This document shows positions 50,150-63,700 of a DNA stretch of 64,000 bases, piece by piece. The stretch spans positions 10,177,527 to 10,241,526 of the forward strand of contig CM043870.1 in NCBI GenBank assembly GCA_023846275.1, in the 5' to 3' direction. Each line of letters begins with the position of its first letter. The stretch's first letter is position 1. The notes beneath the pieces were generated by a model that was given only the letters and a program-made list of their open reading frames with translations, was not told where the DNA came from and made no database searches. The DNA comes from Vanilla planifolia. Lineage: Eukaryota > Streptophyta > Magnoliopsida > Asparagales > Orchidaceae. Made by a program: the position numbers and the translations under genes.

Positions 50150-53100
50150 AAAACAGGTATTGGCAACATCAAATCATCTTAAGGATATGGAACTCCAAGG
50201 ACAACATGGATACATGATAAAGACATCAGCAATGTAGCTAAGGACAAATATAAGAGTTAAATTATTATTTACCTTGGGTTGATCAAAAGCTACAAATACA
50301 ACACTTTTATACACTTATTATATCATTATAAGGCATTTTATTTTCTTTATAGAATCCTTATAATTACATAGCTTAATTAAGTACTTTTAGAAAATGCATA
50401 TATTAACTTAATGATAACCAAATATATGCCATGCCTAGGTTAATCACAATTAAATGCATAAATATATTTCAACATGGTTCATGCAAGGTCATAAAAAACT
50501 TAAATTTACAAAACTTTTAGCTAAACATCATGGTTGCATGAATTGTATAAACATAATTTTTTATTATGTAAATGTTAGTTTAACCTCATGATATTGCACA
50601 TAGTCATTTCATTGATTTTAAACCTTTGAAAATGAACATTTACATGCTTGGAAAGCATTTTGTACATCCACTTAAGAGACGTAGGCTAAAAAATCTTTAT
50701 TGAAAAATTGTATATGATGTTATATTTGTCACTACCTAACATACAATACGTTAACTTCATAGATGTACATCCCAAGTTTTAAAAAAAAACTACTTTTCAA
50801 AAAGCAAGTTTTTAAAAGCTATTACAAATTGATTTTTTTAAAATCTTTCACGTCTCTTCTTTTTTGATGACCTCCATCCCATCCATCTAATAGATGTTTT
50901 ATTTTCACCAATTATTGTTCTTCTTAGGTAGTAAAATCACACCTCAAAGGAATCTCAGTGACTTTGTGGCTGCTACACTGTCGTTGTTGAAGAAATTTTG
51001 GATTGGGCCAAAACATTTGCCAATTAATTTTAGTCTTCAAATAGGCTTAGAATTGTGCTAAAGCATAAAGTAATAATATTAGTGTGTTTCTAATAAGAAA
51101 TAAATAAGATAATTAAAGATATAAGAGATAAATTTTGAAGAGAAAATAAGAAGCTAAATGGTCATTTAGAAGCTACCACAATGCTACTTTCAATGAGTGG
51201 AGTGGAAACTTACTAAGAAATCAAATAAAAAAATCATATTTTGTTTGATTATGCCATTATTATAGTTGGGGAAGAAAACTTTTTCATTGAGGAGAGAGAA
51301 AAGCAAGTGAGAAAGTCTTTAAAAATTATTATTATTATTATTAAAAATTAACAAGTTTAACTAAGTCTTCTAATCATGCCTAAGTTATTTGAGGTTGAAC
51401 CTAGAGTAACCTGAGTCCACCTAGGGTGCCCAAGCATTGACTTGTGTAGGTTTGTTAGGTCATGGGTCACACAAAGAATGGTTGGTAACACTAGTCTATC
51501 CAATCACTTGAGTAAGAATTTGAACTACACTCACCTAGCCATCTCTCTTTACCTCATAACCCATTACGCTCTCTATAACTTATGAACCTAAGCATCTCAA
51601 ACTAGTATTTAGAACCAACTTGCACCCACATGAACTCGCACCAACCCAAAATTGAATTATCAATAGTCCATGATTTGTTGAGTAACTCGATCAAGCTTGA
51701 ACCTAGCCAAACAACCTAAACTAGTTATGATAAGCTCAAATAGGGCTAGAAAAAGAAAAAATGAGCCTAAATTATGCCAATCAACATTGATTAAAACTAC
51801 ATTCACAACAACATATTTAAAAGAATTTGGGAGTACTTATGAAAGTGCATTTAAACACTTTTTAAAGCCAAATGATCAAACTTTCAAATAAAAAATTTGA
51901 GAGAGTCTAAAGCAAATAGTTTAAGTTGATAAAGACACTTGTTTTAAGTATATATTTCTGAACCTTTTTAGCAAAAACAACTTTATATATTTTTTGGAAA
52001 TAACTTATGATTTAATCTTCAACAAATTATATATTAGGGTAGGTGCATGATATGACAAAATATTAAGTATAATAAACACTTTCTACCAAATATAATTAAA
52101 GCGATGACACATATTTTGATGATTGATTGCATGATTAGGAAGTTGAGACAATGATGCAAATTATAATGAATGTTTTTCATTAAAGATTTAGTTAATATTG
52201 CAACACACTTTGGCAATTTGATTACTTACATGAATCTTTTAATACATAATTTATGATATTATTATATATATTGTGATTATCAAGCATAAAAACAATTAAA
52301 TTATGTATAATGCATTGTTATGATGCATATGCCATTGTGAACACAAAAGATGAACATAAGATGAACTTATGACTTCGAAGATATGTTGATGATTGAAATA
52401 TTTTGATGATAAACATATGATGTTTAATTTATATAAACTTTTTGACTTTTGTGACTAGCAATGTGATCAAACTAAGATGACAAAATTGTTGAATAAAGAG
52501 AAAAACGCCTCAAAACACTTTAATAAGAATTGTTACGTTGATTATTTATACAATTCTATGCATTAAAAATTTGAATGATAACATTTGAGTTTTTATTGTG
52601 ACTAAGTACATCATATTAAGATAATTAGACTCTTATTGGTTAATTTTGGCATGATATGATTGATGAATTTTTTTAAACTATGTAAGAAAGAATCTCTTAG
52701 TTGAGTACCATATGTGGCATGATTAATGATATTTATGACAACCAAGCATAATAGAACCACTTGATTAGGAACCATGGAAATTTGTGATATTTGGGCAGGG
52801 CAAACCCCTTTGGTTGACTACCATTTAGGTATAGCATGGTAAAATAAAACCTAGGACCATGCATTCAAATCATTTGAAATATAAAAGTGCATATGTTGTT
52901 TATTGTATGCAAGAGTGGAAAACTATGATGAGATCAAAGTTCTTATTATAATGAAGTCTTAGAATTGTCTTTGTTAAGAGGAAATGGGTGCTAATCAAAC
53001 AAGAGCTTGTCAAAATTTAAAAAAATGTCATATTATGTTTGAGCATACAACTAGTGGGACAAGCAATTTGAAGGTGATTATGACTACTAAAATGATTTTG

Positions 53101-53225
53101 ATGTGCCAAATATGATGAAGTACCATATTTGACTTTCCAATCATTGGATGAAGATGATGGGCTTGTAAGCTCATGTTACCATCTTCTACTTTAATTAAAT
53201 CTTCATAGGCCATGTAGCTTGAATC
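50150..53225. other. Unassigned intergenic DNA
   Basis: No gene was recognised. A less AT-rich island lies at about 51,380-51,760, after an ATT trinucleotide run at 51,328-51,345. The part at 52.6-53.0 kb has the look of a retrotransposon LTR (tgggcagggcaaacccc, taaaacctaggaccatgcat), but I found no second copy. Confidence 0.4.
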
Positions 53226-54589
53226 ATTGAAATGGTGGATCTTAAAGGCTATAGTACACCCAATAATTCCTTTGAAAAGTTTTTTGGTGATGGTGTAGAC
53301 CTTTCTTTAGTGAGAATTAAATCTAAGATCTTTTTCAAAGTAGTGTTAGAAATCATTTTTGAGGAAGAAGAAATTCACAAAATGGCCACCCTCTTTAAAC
53401 ATGGAATCTATCTTATCAACTTTTAATAAAATCAATTTTTTAAGTGCATTAAAGGTGACATTCTTGGATAATATATATCTCTTAATTTGATTCGCCAAAG
53501 ACGAGGATAACCTATGATGTTTGCTTCATAAAGCATGGAACAGTATAGATTTTACAATGAGGGCTTTTAAATGGAATTCTGATTTTGGCTTAATCATAGA
53601 ACCATCTTTGGCACCTTCTAGATTTCATTTAAGCATTGATTCACTTCTTTAAGCAAGTAGCACTACACTCAATGTCTTTGATAATTGGAATACCACTAAA
53701 AATGGATGTTCCTATGATGAACCTTAATTGGTTGATTATTGCTGGGTATTTGTTGAGGTGGATTTAACAAAAGATTTACCTAGTCAAATTAGGATCACAA
53801 AAGGAGGAAACTTAAATGGATTTTGGAAAAAATTTCAACATCATAATCAGCCAAGTGGGCCACAATATAAAGTAGTGTTGGAAAAATAAAATGGCTTCAA
53901 ATCAACAAATTTCTATAGAGCCTCCTAAAGATACAATCATAGGGGACAAATTGAACTTAACAAAAATAATTGGGTGAATAATATAGTAAGCATACTAAAG
54001 CACAACAACAATTAGACAAACTCATGTCAAAAAGGGATCCTACATGTGATGCTTTTAGGGTTCAATAATAATGTCCAACTTTAGTTTGGGAGCAAATAAA
54101 AGCATAATTTTATCAGGCATTAGCTTAAGAGGCTCTTAATAACCTTCAAAGAATTCAATCAATTGATATGGAGCCATAAACAACCTTGAACTAGACAATA
54201 GATGATTACATAGTACTTAAGGAAACCCAAAGGAAAAAAGTTAAGTCTCTTCAATTTCTAGTTTAAAAGCTTAACAAAACAAAGCTAGATAGAAATTTTA
54301 TCTTCAATCTCTTAGAAATTTCATTGATGAGTTAAAGAACAAAGCAAAGACTTCAAGGGTACTCTAATATGAATAGAAAACTTTACACTTCTATTGAGTA
54401 AACAATAAAAGGGAAAAGAGAAAAAAGGTAAAGTGAAACCTAGCTCAAAGGGCACTTATAGAAGTGCTTGAATCGTTGAAATTGTAGATCAACTGACTTA
54501 TAATGAATAGAATCCCTTTTTGGAATATAAGGGAGGTATCAAATGAAAGCTCAATGTGCCAGCTAGATCTTCTAGCTAAAATAAAAAAA

Positions 54590-55200
54590 AATAATTTTGA
54601 TTGCATTAATGGAACCAATGATAGAAATAAAGTGTCTTAATTACCACTAAAGCCAAAGTTTGATCACTACATGTGCAATATATCCAACAAGATTTGGATA
54701 CTATGGAAGAAGGATCTGAACTACCAAATATTGATGGATGACGTGTAGCTAATTCATTTACAAGTAGATAATCCACTTGAAATTCATCTATGAATTACAC
54801 CTTTATTTATGCTAAGAGTTCATTCATAAAAAAAAGGATTCTTTATAATGATCATATTCACATTATAGAGGACACTATTAGGCCATGGCTTATAGGAAGT
54901 GATTTTAATGATTGCATTTATTGATGAATACAAGGGCCATTCCTAAACCAAGCTAGAAGCAATGTCTGAGACTTTAGATTGTAATAATCAATTCAATATA
55001 AATGAACTTTAATTTATAGCCCCCTTATTCACATGGACTAATAAAAGAAAGGTAAGGTGGATTTGAAAAAGTTTGGATAAAATATTAGTAAATAAAGCCT
55101 AGCTTGATCAAATACCAATAGTTGTAGTATAACATCTTTGTAGAACGGGATTTTATCATACCCCATTGCTTCTTTATTTTATAAAAGAGTTTGTTCTAAC
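54590..55200 (+). pseudogene. LINE ORF2 endonuclease (APE-like) remnant
   Basis: Clear plant L1 endonuclease text, interrupted by stops: LIALMEPMIEIKCLN, CNISNKIWILWKKDLN (from 54,673), RPWLIGSDFNDCI (near 54,890) and FTWTNKRKVRW (near 55,033). The GSDFN motif corresponds to the catalytic GDFN of APE-type nucleases. Confidence 0.85.
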
Positions 55201-55969
55201 TCCTTGATAATTTTTATTTCAAAACATTTGACTTAAGTACTAAATATCCATGCAAACACTAAAAAAATAATTGGGTAATTCTAGTAAATTGCTTAGGAAT
55301 TATGGACCTTACTATAAAACTAAAAATATTGAAGGATTGCCTTATACAGTGAAATAAAAATAGATTTGGTAATATCTGAGATATAATCAAACTAGTCAAA
55401 GGCATGGAAAAAGAAAAAAATGTTATTTCAAGCCCACCAAAATGATGAGACAAGAAATGAGCTGAACAAGGTTATTGATTCCCCTTCATGATGCAATTGT
55501 TAAGGAAATATATTGGTAGCAAAAGCAAGAATTTGATGGCTTAAAGAAGATAATAAAAATATGAAATTCTTTAATTCAATGGTGAAAATATAGAAGAGAA
55601 ACTAAAAATTAATAGCATTAAAGACCCTAAAAGTAATTTGGTACACCATGAAGAGAAAACACAAGAAGCTATAGTTCAACACTTGTAGCAGTTGTTGTCA
55701 TTTATTAAGGTTACAAACAATGAGAAGTTGCTCAATTATATTCTCCCTTTGTTCATAAAGGAAGAAAATAGGTAGTTGATGAAGGAGATCACAATAGAGA
55801 AAATAAAAGTGGCTATGTTTCAAATTGATCAACATGATGCTCTTAGACATGATGAGTATAATGGGAGTTCTTCACTGAGTATTGAAAAATCATAGTAGAT
55901 GATGTCTTGGATGTTACTAGGGACTTTTTAGTGTGTTCTCATATTCTTAATAGAACATCAAGTATAGAT

Positions 55970-57050
55970 TTATTTTAAATCCCTAAAAAAGGCAATGCTA
56001 AAACATTTAATGACTTCAGGTCAACTTTTTTATGTAATGTTATAAAGAAATTATTCACCAAATTGTTGGTAGATAAGCTTCAATATTTTCTTTCAAAGCT
56101 CATCTCTCCTAAATAAATATCTTTTGTTAAAGGAAGCAAAATCACTAAAAGTATTTTGTTGACCCATGAATTTATTGAGTATTGCTAAATTGAAAAGCGA
56201 GGGACAAGAACTACATAAATAAGTTTCATCTTAAAAGTTCTTTTGATTGCATTTCAAAGTATTTCTTAAAGAAGGTGCTTACAAAATTCAACTTTCTAAA
56301 GCATTTCATCAAACTGATTAAAACATATTGGAAATGACTTGGATCTCAATCATAGTAAATGTTAAGCCAATGGTTTTTTCAAAGTGTCAAGAGGGCTCAA
56401 ACAAGGAAATCCAATCTCTCCCCTATTATTCATTTTGGCAAAGACTATCTTCATTTAGGAATAAACAAGACCATTAGTTATAAAAAGCATTATATTATGC
56501 TCAACTCAAAGGATGTCTAATTGTTACTTGTTTAGGATATGTGGATAAAATTGTATTGTGGTAACCTCAATATCATTTCCAATGTTCACAAATTACTAAT
56601 TACATTTTAAGTTATATCAAGTCTCCAAATTAATCATAAAAAATGTAAGTTCTTTCCCACCAACAAAATAGAATTTGGAATGATAAAAAAATTAAGCTAA
56701 TAACGCAGGTCTCAAAAAGGTAAGTTTCTATTATTGTATTTGAACCACCTTTTTTATTAGTAAGGAAATGATAGCTTACTTTTAACATATGATAGACAAA
56801 ATGGAGAAGAAAATGGTTGATTGGAAGAAAAAACTCCTTACGATGGGTAGAATACTAATCCTTGTGAAGTATGTTTTGGTCACAATTCTAATTTACCTTT
56901 TGATGACAATTAATCTACCTCTCCATATATTGTACTGTGTAGAAAAGATCATGAATGGCTTTCTTATAGGTTGACATAAAAACGCATATAAGGTCTATTG
57001 GACTAGTTGGGGAAAAGAAAGTCTTCAACACAAAGAAAATGATCTATATC
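55970..57050 (+). pseudogene. LINE ORF2 reverse transcriptase remnant
   Basis: Motifs in order: IPKKGNAKTFNDFRS, FLCNVIKKLFTKLLVDKL, LISPK followed by SFVKGSKITKSILLTHEFIE, GLKQGNPISPLLFILAKT, a degraded catalytic box (GYVDKIVLW where YADD is expected), then the thumb at 56,789-56,974 (IDKMEKKMVDWKKKLLTMG, CVEKIMNGFLIG). The missing YADD and the stops show it is inactive. Confidence 0.88.
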
Positions 57051-57110
57051 TCAAAACGTTAGAAGACATTGTGACTAAAATGAAATATGTAAGCTTAGAT
57101 AAAAAAGGAA

Positions 57111-57570
57111 AAATGTAAGCTTAGATAGAAAGAAAGATGAACTAGATTCCTAGTAATGCATGAAAAGTACAAAGAAATTTATTTTGGAACATACTAAGCT
57201 ATTTAACATATCAAGAACATACCATTGGACTCTAACTATGGATGGAAAGTTTAGCATGTAGGAAGATGGAAATGTAATTATGAGCAAAAACATATAGAAA
57301 AATAAATGCACATGTTCTAAAATTGAAAATTCATAGTGCAAAATATTAACTCTTCCGTAGAGAATATTGAATAAGCCCTTCCATTCCTTAAGAAATTAAG
57401 GAATTAAACTTTTAAATCTAACCATAACCATCTCTACATGCTCTTTTTGGTATCCATAAAATTGTAATGATTGATTTTTGGATCTGATACTTGAAAATCC
57501 AATAAATGAAAATCCAATAAATGAAATTTTATTTAGAAGTAAAACTTTGTGTTAAATAAGTGGGTTGTTA
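57111..57570. other. Unassigned junction between LINE and gypsy
   Basis: AT-rich, no coding match. The string atgtaagcttagata occurs twice, at about 57,088 and 57,114. The right end (gtgttaaataagtgggttgttaca) abuts the purine tract of the next gypsy and is probably the edge of its 3' LTR, so part of this stretch may be LTR remnant. Confidence 0.4.
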
Positions 57571-60500
57571 CAATCTCCCCATTTTCTCAAAATTTAGAAT
57601 AACTTAAGATATTTTGGCATCATGTTCTTTTTCACTTCTTAAGTTGCATCTCTTTCAGTTTGGCTATTTCAAAAAACCTTTATCATGGAAATGACTTTGT
57701 TAATTTTCAAGGCGAACACTATGACAATCAATTTTCAAATAATGCATTAAGTACTTCTTATTGGATTCTAGGTGCCTAAAGGCATAAGCAATTACTTTAT
57801 AATTCTACATCAACACATGCCTTGTCTTCTAGAGTAAAGCATCATTAGAAATTTGGTAACCATTAAGTCCTTTAGATAAAATAAGAACTAGATCAATTGT
57901 TAATTTCTCTTGTAGTTATAGGAAGTTATTATAACATTAATGGTTGTCAATGAATTTTACTTCTTTTTAAGTTAATCTCATGAGTAGGGATCCAATTTAG
58001 GAAAATCCTTATATAAATGTTTTGTACTATCTAACTAGACCAAGAAAACTATATATTTCTAAAAATGAGATGGGTCTAAGACATTCCACAATAGCAAAGA
58101 TTTTCTCAGGATCAATAATGACTAGTTAAACTAACAACATGCCCCAAGAACACTAGTTGGGACAACCAAAACTCATATTTTGAGAACTTGGCAAACAATT
58201 AATTCTCTCTCAAAGATTTCAATACCACATGCAAATGCAAAATATTATACTTATCAACTAATTTAGAGTATACTAAAATGTCATCAATAAAGAAAACCAC
58301 AAATTGATTCAATAATTTTTTAAAAACCTTATTTATCAAGTCCATAAAAATTATAAATGCATTGGTAAGATTAAAAGATAGTATTTAAAAATGTATATTA
58401 TCCATAGTAAGTTCTAAACATTATCTTAGCCATATTTGTCTCTTTTATTTTTAATATTATTATCTTGGTCTTAAATCTATCTTAAATAACACTATAACAC
58501 CTTACACTTGGATGAATAGATCGTCAACTTTAAGCAATTAGAACATTTCCTTATTTAGCAACTTATTCAATTTTTTATAATCTATGCACCCATAAACTAC
58601 TATCTTTTTTCATAAATAAGTCAATTATTTCTCCATAATGGAGCACAACAATGTGAATAAAGCCTCTATCCAATAGTTCTTAAATCCACATCTTCACCTT
58701 TATTAGCTCTATTTGTGTCATCTTATATGGTGCTTTGTATATCAACTCAACTCTTGGCACAAATTAAATTTCAAATTCAATCTCTTTATCAAGATGAAGA
58801 ATAGGTAGTTCCAAAGTAGAAAAAACATCTTATTACTCACAAATCATAGGAACATCTTGCAGCTCAATAAACCCCATATCAAATATAGGATAGCAAGAAT
58901 CTTTCATTACCCCTCCTTAACATTTTCTAAGCCTTAATAATAGAAATAATTAAGATTCCTCTCTTTATTAAAGAAGGTTATTTTTTCTCCATCTTGGAAG
59001 ATAAATGTTATTTCTACTCTATACAATTTATTACTACATACTTTTTAGATAACCAATCCATGATCATATTAATATCAAATTTTGACAAAGGTGAAACAAC
59101 AACTTAGTAAAAAATCCCTTCCAAATAAATTCTAGCTCTCTAGATGTTATTACCATGAACTTCCTCCCATCTAACAATTTCATAGATAAAGCATTACTCT
59201 TTTAATCTAGTTCAATAATTAATGCATTAAGTATAAGGCACTCTATAAATGAATATGAGGTGCCACTATCAAATAAAACAAATATTGGTGATTGCTAAAA
59301 TAAAAGTGCACATGCAATCATGTCTGTAGAGTGTGAGACTCTATTGGTTGATGGCATAAGCACTATGATGACCATCAAAATCGATAATTGTCCTCAACCC
59401 ACGTACTCTGTGGTAGTTGCTGAAGCACTCCACTTTCCTCTACCTGTGCCTCCTCTACCACAAGTGTAGTCAACACTTGATGAGGAAGAAGCCATCTCTG
59501 ATGCAAGGTGAGGGTAAGTTCTAGACAAATTTCCAAACTCTCCATAACTAAAGCATTTAGGTTATCCTCTTTATCTAGCCCAACATCTTCAAGATGTAGT
59601 TTGTCACATTTTAAGATATTTTCTCACTAGATTTTATAACTGTCTTACAAGTACTTGCACCATTGTCCTATCATCCTCTATAGAAATCAACTAACTATTT
59701 ACAAACTTTAACCTTCTAAATGATTTTCTTAATGGGTTTTGAGCTTTTCATTGGTAAGACTTCTTTCTTTTTTTGTGGATTCTATTTGAGGGGTTTCAAA
59801 TATTTATAGCACTTATTCCACTAAATTGGTGTGTTGCATAAGCTCAAAAAAATTAGTGATTTTATAAGTAATCATGGCAACTTCAATAGATTCCTTTAAT
59901 CCCTAATGAAACATAAAGCATCTCTAACCCTGAATATTACCACCTTTGAGGCAATGTAAGCAAGGAAAGTAAATTTCCTTTCATAATCTATGACTCACTT
60001 ATGCCCTTATTCCATTGTTGGTAGCTACCCCCTTAATTATAAATAATTTTTAAGTAATAAATTAATTTTTTTTTATAAAGCATGCATGTGATGATATGTG
60101 GTCATCATGATGTTATAAATTATTATGTTTTCTTCTCATGAAACCTAATCTAGAAGAATATGATAAAACTATGTGGGAATATACATTGTTAAGAGAATGC
60201 TTAAGATGTCTATGTTTATATTCCCTACTTGAAGTTTTCTCTAGATCAATGGATGTTAATTATTCTACCATAATAGAGTAATTATGTTAGAGTTTTATAG
60301 ATGTTTTCTCTAAGAAATAACTAAACAAATCACCTTGCAAAATCCTTAATAAAACATACCCAACTAATTTCCTTTGCTGGTTAACTTTTGAAATGAATTC
60401 AATGATAAGACTCCCACCACCAAAATGTAGCCTCATCTAGCAACAAAAATGTAAGTAGCACCTTTTTGTGTTTCAAGCAATCAAGTCATCAAATATCTTG

Positions 60501-60650
60501 CATTTCTAATAAAGGGATCTAGTCCTTTAGAGAAGTGAGGAGGTTTCATTCTACAAAATAGCTCTATCAATTTGTTAGCCCAAAACCCTCTCTTGGAGAT
60601 CTTCTAGGAACTAGAGAAGAGGATTGAATTTAGTTGAACTCTATCACTTT
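57571..60650 (-). mobile_element. Ty3/gypsy internal region, minus strand, decayed
   Basis: On the minus strand, gag starts near 60.57 kb (KMKPPHFSKGLDP) and continues past 59.98 kb. A retropepsin-like LFDSGTSYSFI motif lies near 59.27 kb. RT text follows from about 58.75 kb (KAPYKMTQIEL, ELLDRGFI), RNase H text near 57.8 kb (VIAYAFRHLESNKKY) and a chromovirus-type tail ending in a purine tract (aaaatggggagattg) at 57,573-57,592. It resembles the gypsy at 0.5-6.7 kb. It is shorter than a full internal region and broken many times. Its LTRs are not clearly recognisable here. Confidence 0.75.
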
Positions 60651-60879
60651 AACCTCTTACTAGTTCTAGTGCCATTCTAGCACTAGTTCATGATTATGCT
60701 TTTTTAAAACCTCTCATAGCTTTTTCTAATAAAATAGGAAGTCATTAGTCTCTTTCTATAACCATAATTTAGAATTTGAATAATAAAGTAACATAATTGC
60801 AAAACAATATTTAGGGGATTTTATTCTAGTATATTTACTTAAAAAGCCCCTCTTAGCTTCTATACACCCATAAGGATGA

Positions 60880-61950
60880 TGATCACATAACCAAGAATTA
60901 TGGTTACTAATGGATGCTTGTGGTTTTTTATACCCATAGAATTAGATATGAAAGTTGAGAATATTGAATGGAGCAAGTGGAATGCATGTGGAAATTGGAT
61001 AAACCTGCATGATCTTACTCAAGGATGGCCCATGTGAAAGTGATGAACTATATAATTCCTTATGATCAAGCCATGTGAAAAAGATGTCATGTTTTTTATG
61101 AAGTTACACTGTGAAAATTCTTAACCAAAAGTTTTAAATAAAATAGATAATTCTTGTTATTGTCAAGGCTTCATGCTATATAAAAATAGATTTACATGCT
61201 GACATGTTGATTTGCTAAGTTGTTAGAATTGGGACTCTATATTGTGTAGAATTCAATTCCATGTTCACATGTGCATTTGATCAAGTAATAATCTATATGT
61301 ATTATGTCACATCTCAATTTAAGCATTATGAATATACCTTTGCAACTTAAGTATCATAGCATGTTAAGGACATATGCTTATAATTGTAAGACCTTGTTAA
61401 GAAACGGATGAAATTCTATTTTATGTAAATTGAACCATAGCCCAGGCCATGAACTTCATAATGGGACTTAAAAAATTAGCCAAACCATTGAGTTTCTTAT
61501 GAACAAGTGTTACCTTACCTTGGATATGATTGGGAAGGTTAAGACATAGCTTGTTTAAGTAATGTGAGGCATGGGTTTAAGCCCTTAAGTGAGCCTTGAT
61601 GATTTTTAAGGTTATCATGGCCGTAGATTCTAGATAAGAAGCTTGGAAGGGCTCTAATTTGGGCCTTATAAGAAGGCTAAGTTGGTTAGGGTCATAGTTG
61701 GATAGCGAGAAGAATTGTGTTATGGCTAGAAGTTCTAAGACTAAAGATAGATTTTGATTAATAAATATTGTTAAGGTCTCATAATTGACTATATATTGGT
61801 GTTTAAATAGGCTTGAGGCTCTTAAGCATACCTATGTAATGTTATCTTAAATGTGTAAGGTTTAGTTAGCATAAGAAAGTTGCAAAAATGCTAGCTAAGA
61901 CTTTGGATAAACATATGTAAGGTTAGCCTGGCTTTTGATTAGTTTTGTTT
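60880..61950 (+). repeat. Partial LTR of the Tekay-like gypsy family
   Basis: The part at 61,520-61,830 aligns in order with 19,760-20,040 and 47,950-48,190: tggttaagtca-like text, gaagcttggaagggctctaatttggg, agaaggctaagttgg and ctaaagatagattttg. Orientation is plus, opposite to the gypsy just left of it, so it is a separate truncated or solo LTR. The left edge is uncertain. Confidence 0.6.
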
Positions 61951-62935
61951 TTTATCGAAAGATATTTTATATTATGATTTGCAAAGCATACAAGAAAACA
62001 TTATCTTATAGAATGTCCTATACATTTAATCATACATCTTACTAAGAAATTTAAGTACCTCATTGAAAAATGAAATTTTAGCGATGCTCTTAGCTCCATG
62101 AGATAGTCTCATTTTGTTACTCATTAGATGGTGCAAATGTTCTACAAGTAATTCATATTAGTTTGATGAGTTAAAGTATGCACAACATAACAAAACAACC
62201 ATGCAAATTTTATTATATGTTGATGTATTTGCGTGATGCAACAGTCATTTCGTCCAATGATAATAAGTACAAAATTGAATAATTTTGGCTCCACATCATT
62301 GCAGAATAAAATGGCAATTAGCTGAATACGAGGGTGTGATGAGGTAAATAGTACCTAGGCTTTGTCATCTTGATATGGAAAATAAATGTACGAGTTTGAT
62401 GTAGTTGTTATTTCACTTACAATGCATGAAAGTTTTTTGTCTAACCATTGAAGCAAGTCGAGCATTTAGTTATCAGGAGTTCAATATCTAAATAGTGCCA
62501 GCCTCGTTTTGGAAGTGACAGAAAGGATAATTGGCCAAGTTCAAAGAGTCACCCATGTGAATAGTACAATGTAAGACTTATTCAACCATAAATGATCTTT
62601 AATTGCATTAGTCTAATTTGATGAATAATCTTGTGTGGGAGGCAAGGAAAATAAATGTCATTGGTATGATATTTTGATTTGTTTTATTTGTTCATTTGGT
62701 GGTAGCATGTCTATGAATTTAAACATCATATCATCGTTCCTCTAGATCAATTAGACTTTGTATTTCGTACAATGAATGAAAGTAAGGAAATATAGCTTTT
62801 TCCATGTTTATATGAACCCTACATGGAAGTTAACAGTATGATCATGCTATGTCGGTGCATTCCTCAATTGTCCCATTTTTTAGCTAAACATTTGACTATT
62901 TTGTTTCTATCCTTATAAATGAAATTCCATTTCAT
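61951..62935. other. Unassigned AT-rich DNA
   Basis: No coding match or repeat partner was seen. Slightly less AT-rich between 62.25 and 62.55 kb. Confidence 0.5.
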
Positions 62936-62939
62936 TAAG

Positions 62940-63700
62940 AGTGCAATAAGCTCTAGCTTAATTTTATCAACAAGTTTTCAATGTGATTTTAGGCTCTTGT
63001 AGATCTTTTTAATTAAAATTATGTAATCAAATTTAATCTTAATCATAGTGTAGTTGTAACTTTTGCACCATTCCAATTCATTCATGATTGTGTTTATTAT
63101 TACTTCCATAACAGATCTATGACATCAAAAAAATAAGGTTTGTATTAAACAACCTTTTTGATCTTCAATGATACCCCCATTATAGATCCTTCCTTCTTGT
63201 AGCTTCTAAGAACATTGAGCATTATAATGTTGATAGGTAGGAAACACCAAAAAACTAAATCATTCATTTTAATTTTCATTTGCTTGAAATGGCGAACCAA
63301 ACCCAGTTGGATCATGAGCCTATTATTTACTCAATTTGCATTAAAGGGAAATACTTGAATATATTATAATAGTAGCTAGTAATATTATTAATAATAGTTG
63401 TATCTAATTCACTAGTTTTCTTGTACAATTTCTTATTCCTTGCCTTCCAAATATTTTAGCATACATCATATTTTACTAAGCTCCTCATGATCTACTTTTA
63501 CTAGTTGTTAAGAGTATGATGCAGGATAGAAATGATCAATTAAATATGGTCATAAACATCATGAAGTGCATGAAGAGCAAGTGTAATTTGGGTCTAACTT
63601 TCATAAAGCAAGTGTTTATCATTGGCTCATCACATGAACATGAGAAAGAGAGCTAGTAATTGTTCAATGGAGCTAGTTATGGGCAAATCAAGAAGGAATA
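62940..63700 (-). mobile_element. L1-type LINE C-terminal (RNase H) remnant, minus strand
   Basis: The minus strand at 63,181-63,137 translates to NGGIIEDQKGCLIQT, matching the GGVIRDxxG motif of the RNase H domain found at the 3' end of many plant L1 ORF2s. Downstream it gives ELEWCKSYNYTMIKIKFD (expected: L.WC...I..E.D). Upstream, KIFGRQGIRNCTRKLVN resembles the usual WKARN linker. Stops interrupt it. The rest of ORF2 would lie to the right, partly beyond the window. Confidence 0.55.

Larger units (their letters stand above)
53232..57110 (+). mobile_element. L1-type LINE, both ORFs decayed, 3'-truncated
   Basis: Plant L1 (RNA-binding ORF1 plus endonuclease/reverse transcriptase ORF2). ORF1 traces start near 53,232 (SFEKFFGDGVDLSLVR, then EEEEIHKMATLFKHG) and continue with VDLTKDLPSQIRI and NGFWKKF near 53.76-53.83 kb. 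ORF2 has the endonuclease at about 54.6-55.2 kb, reverse transcriptase at about 55.97-56.6 kb and its thumb region to about 57.05 kb. Many stop codons and shifts interrupt both ORFs. The usual C-terminal zinc-binding and RNase H regions and a poly(A) tail are missing at the right end, so the copy is truncated in 3', the reverse of normal LINE truncation. Confidence 0.85.
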
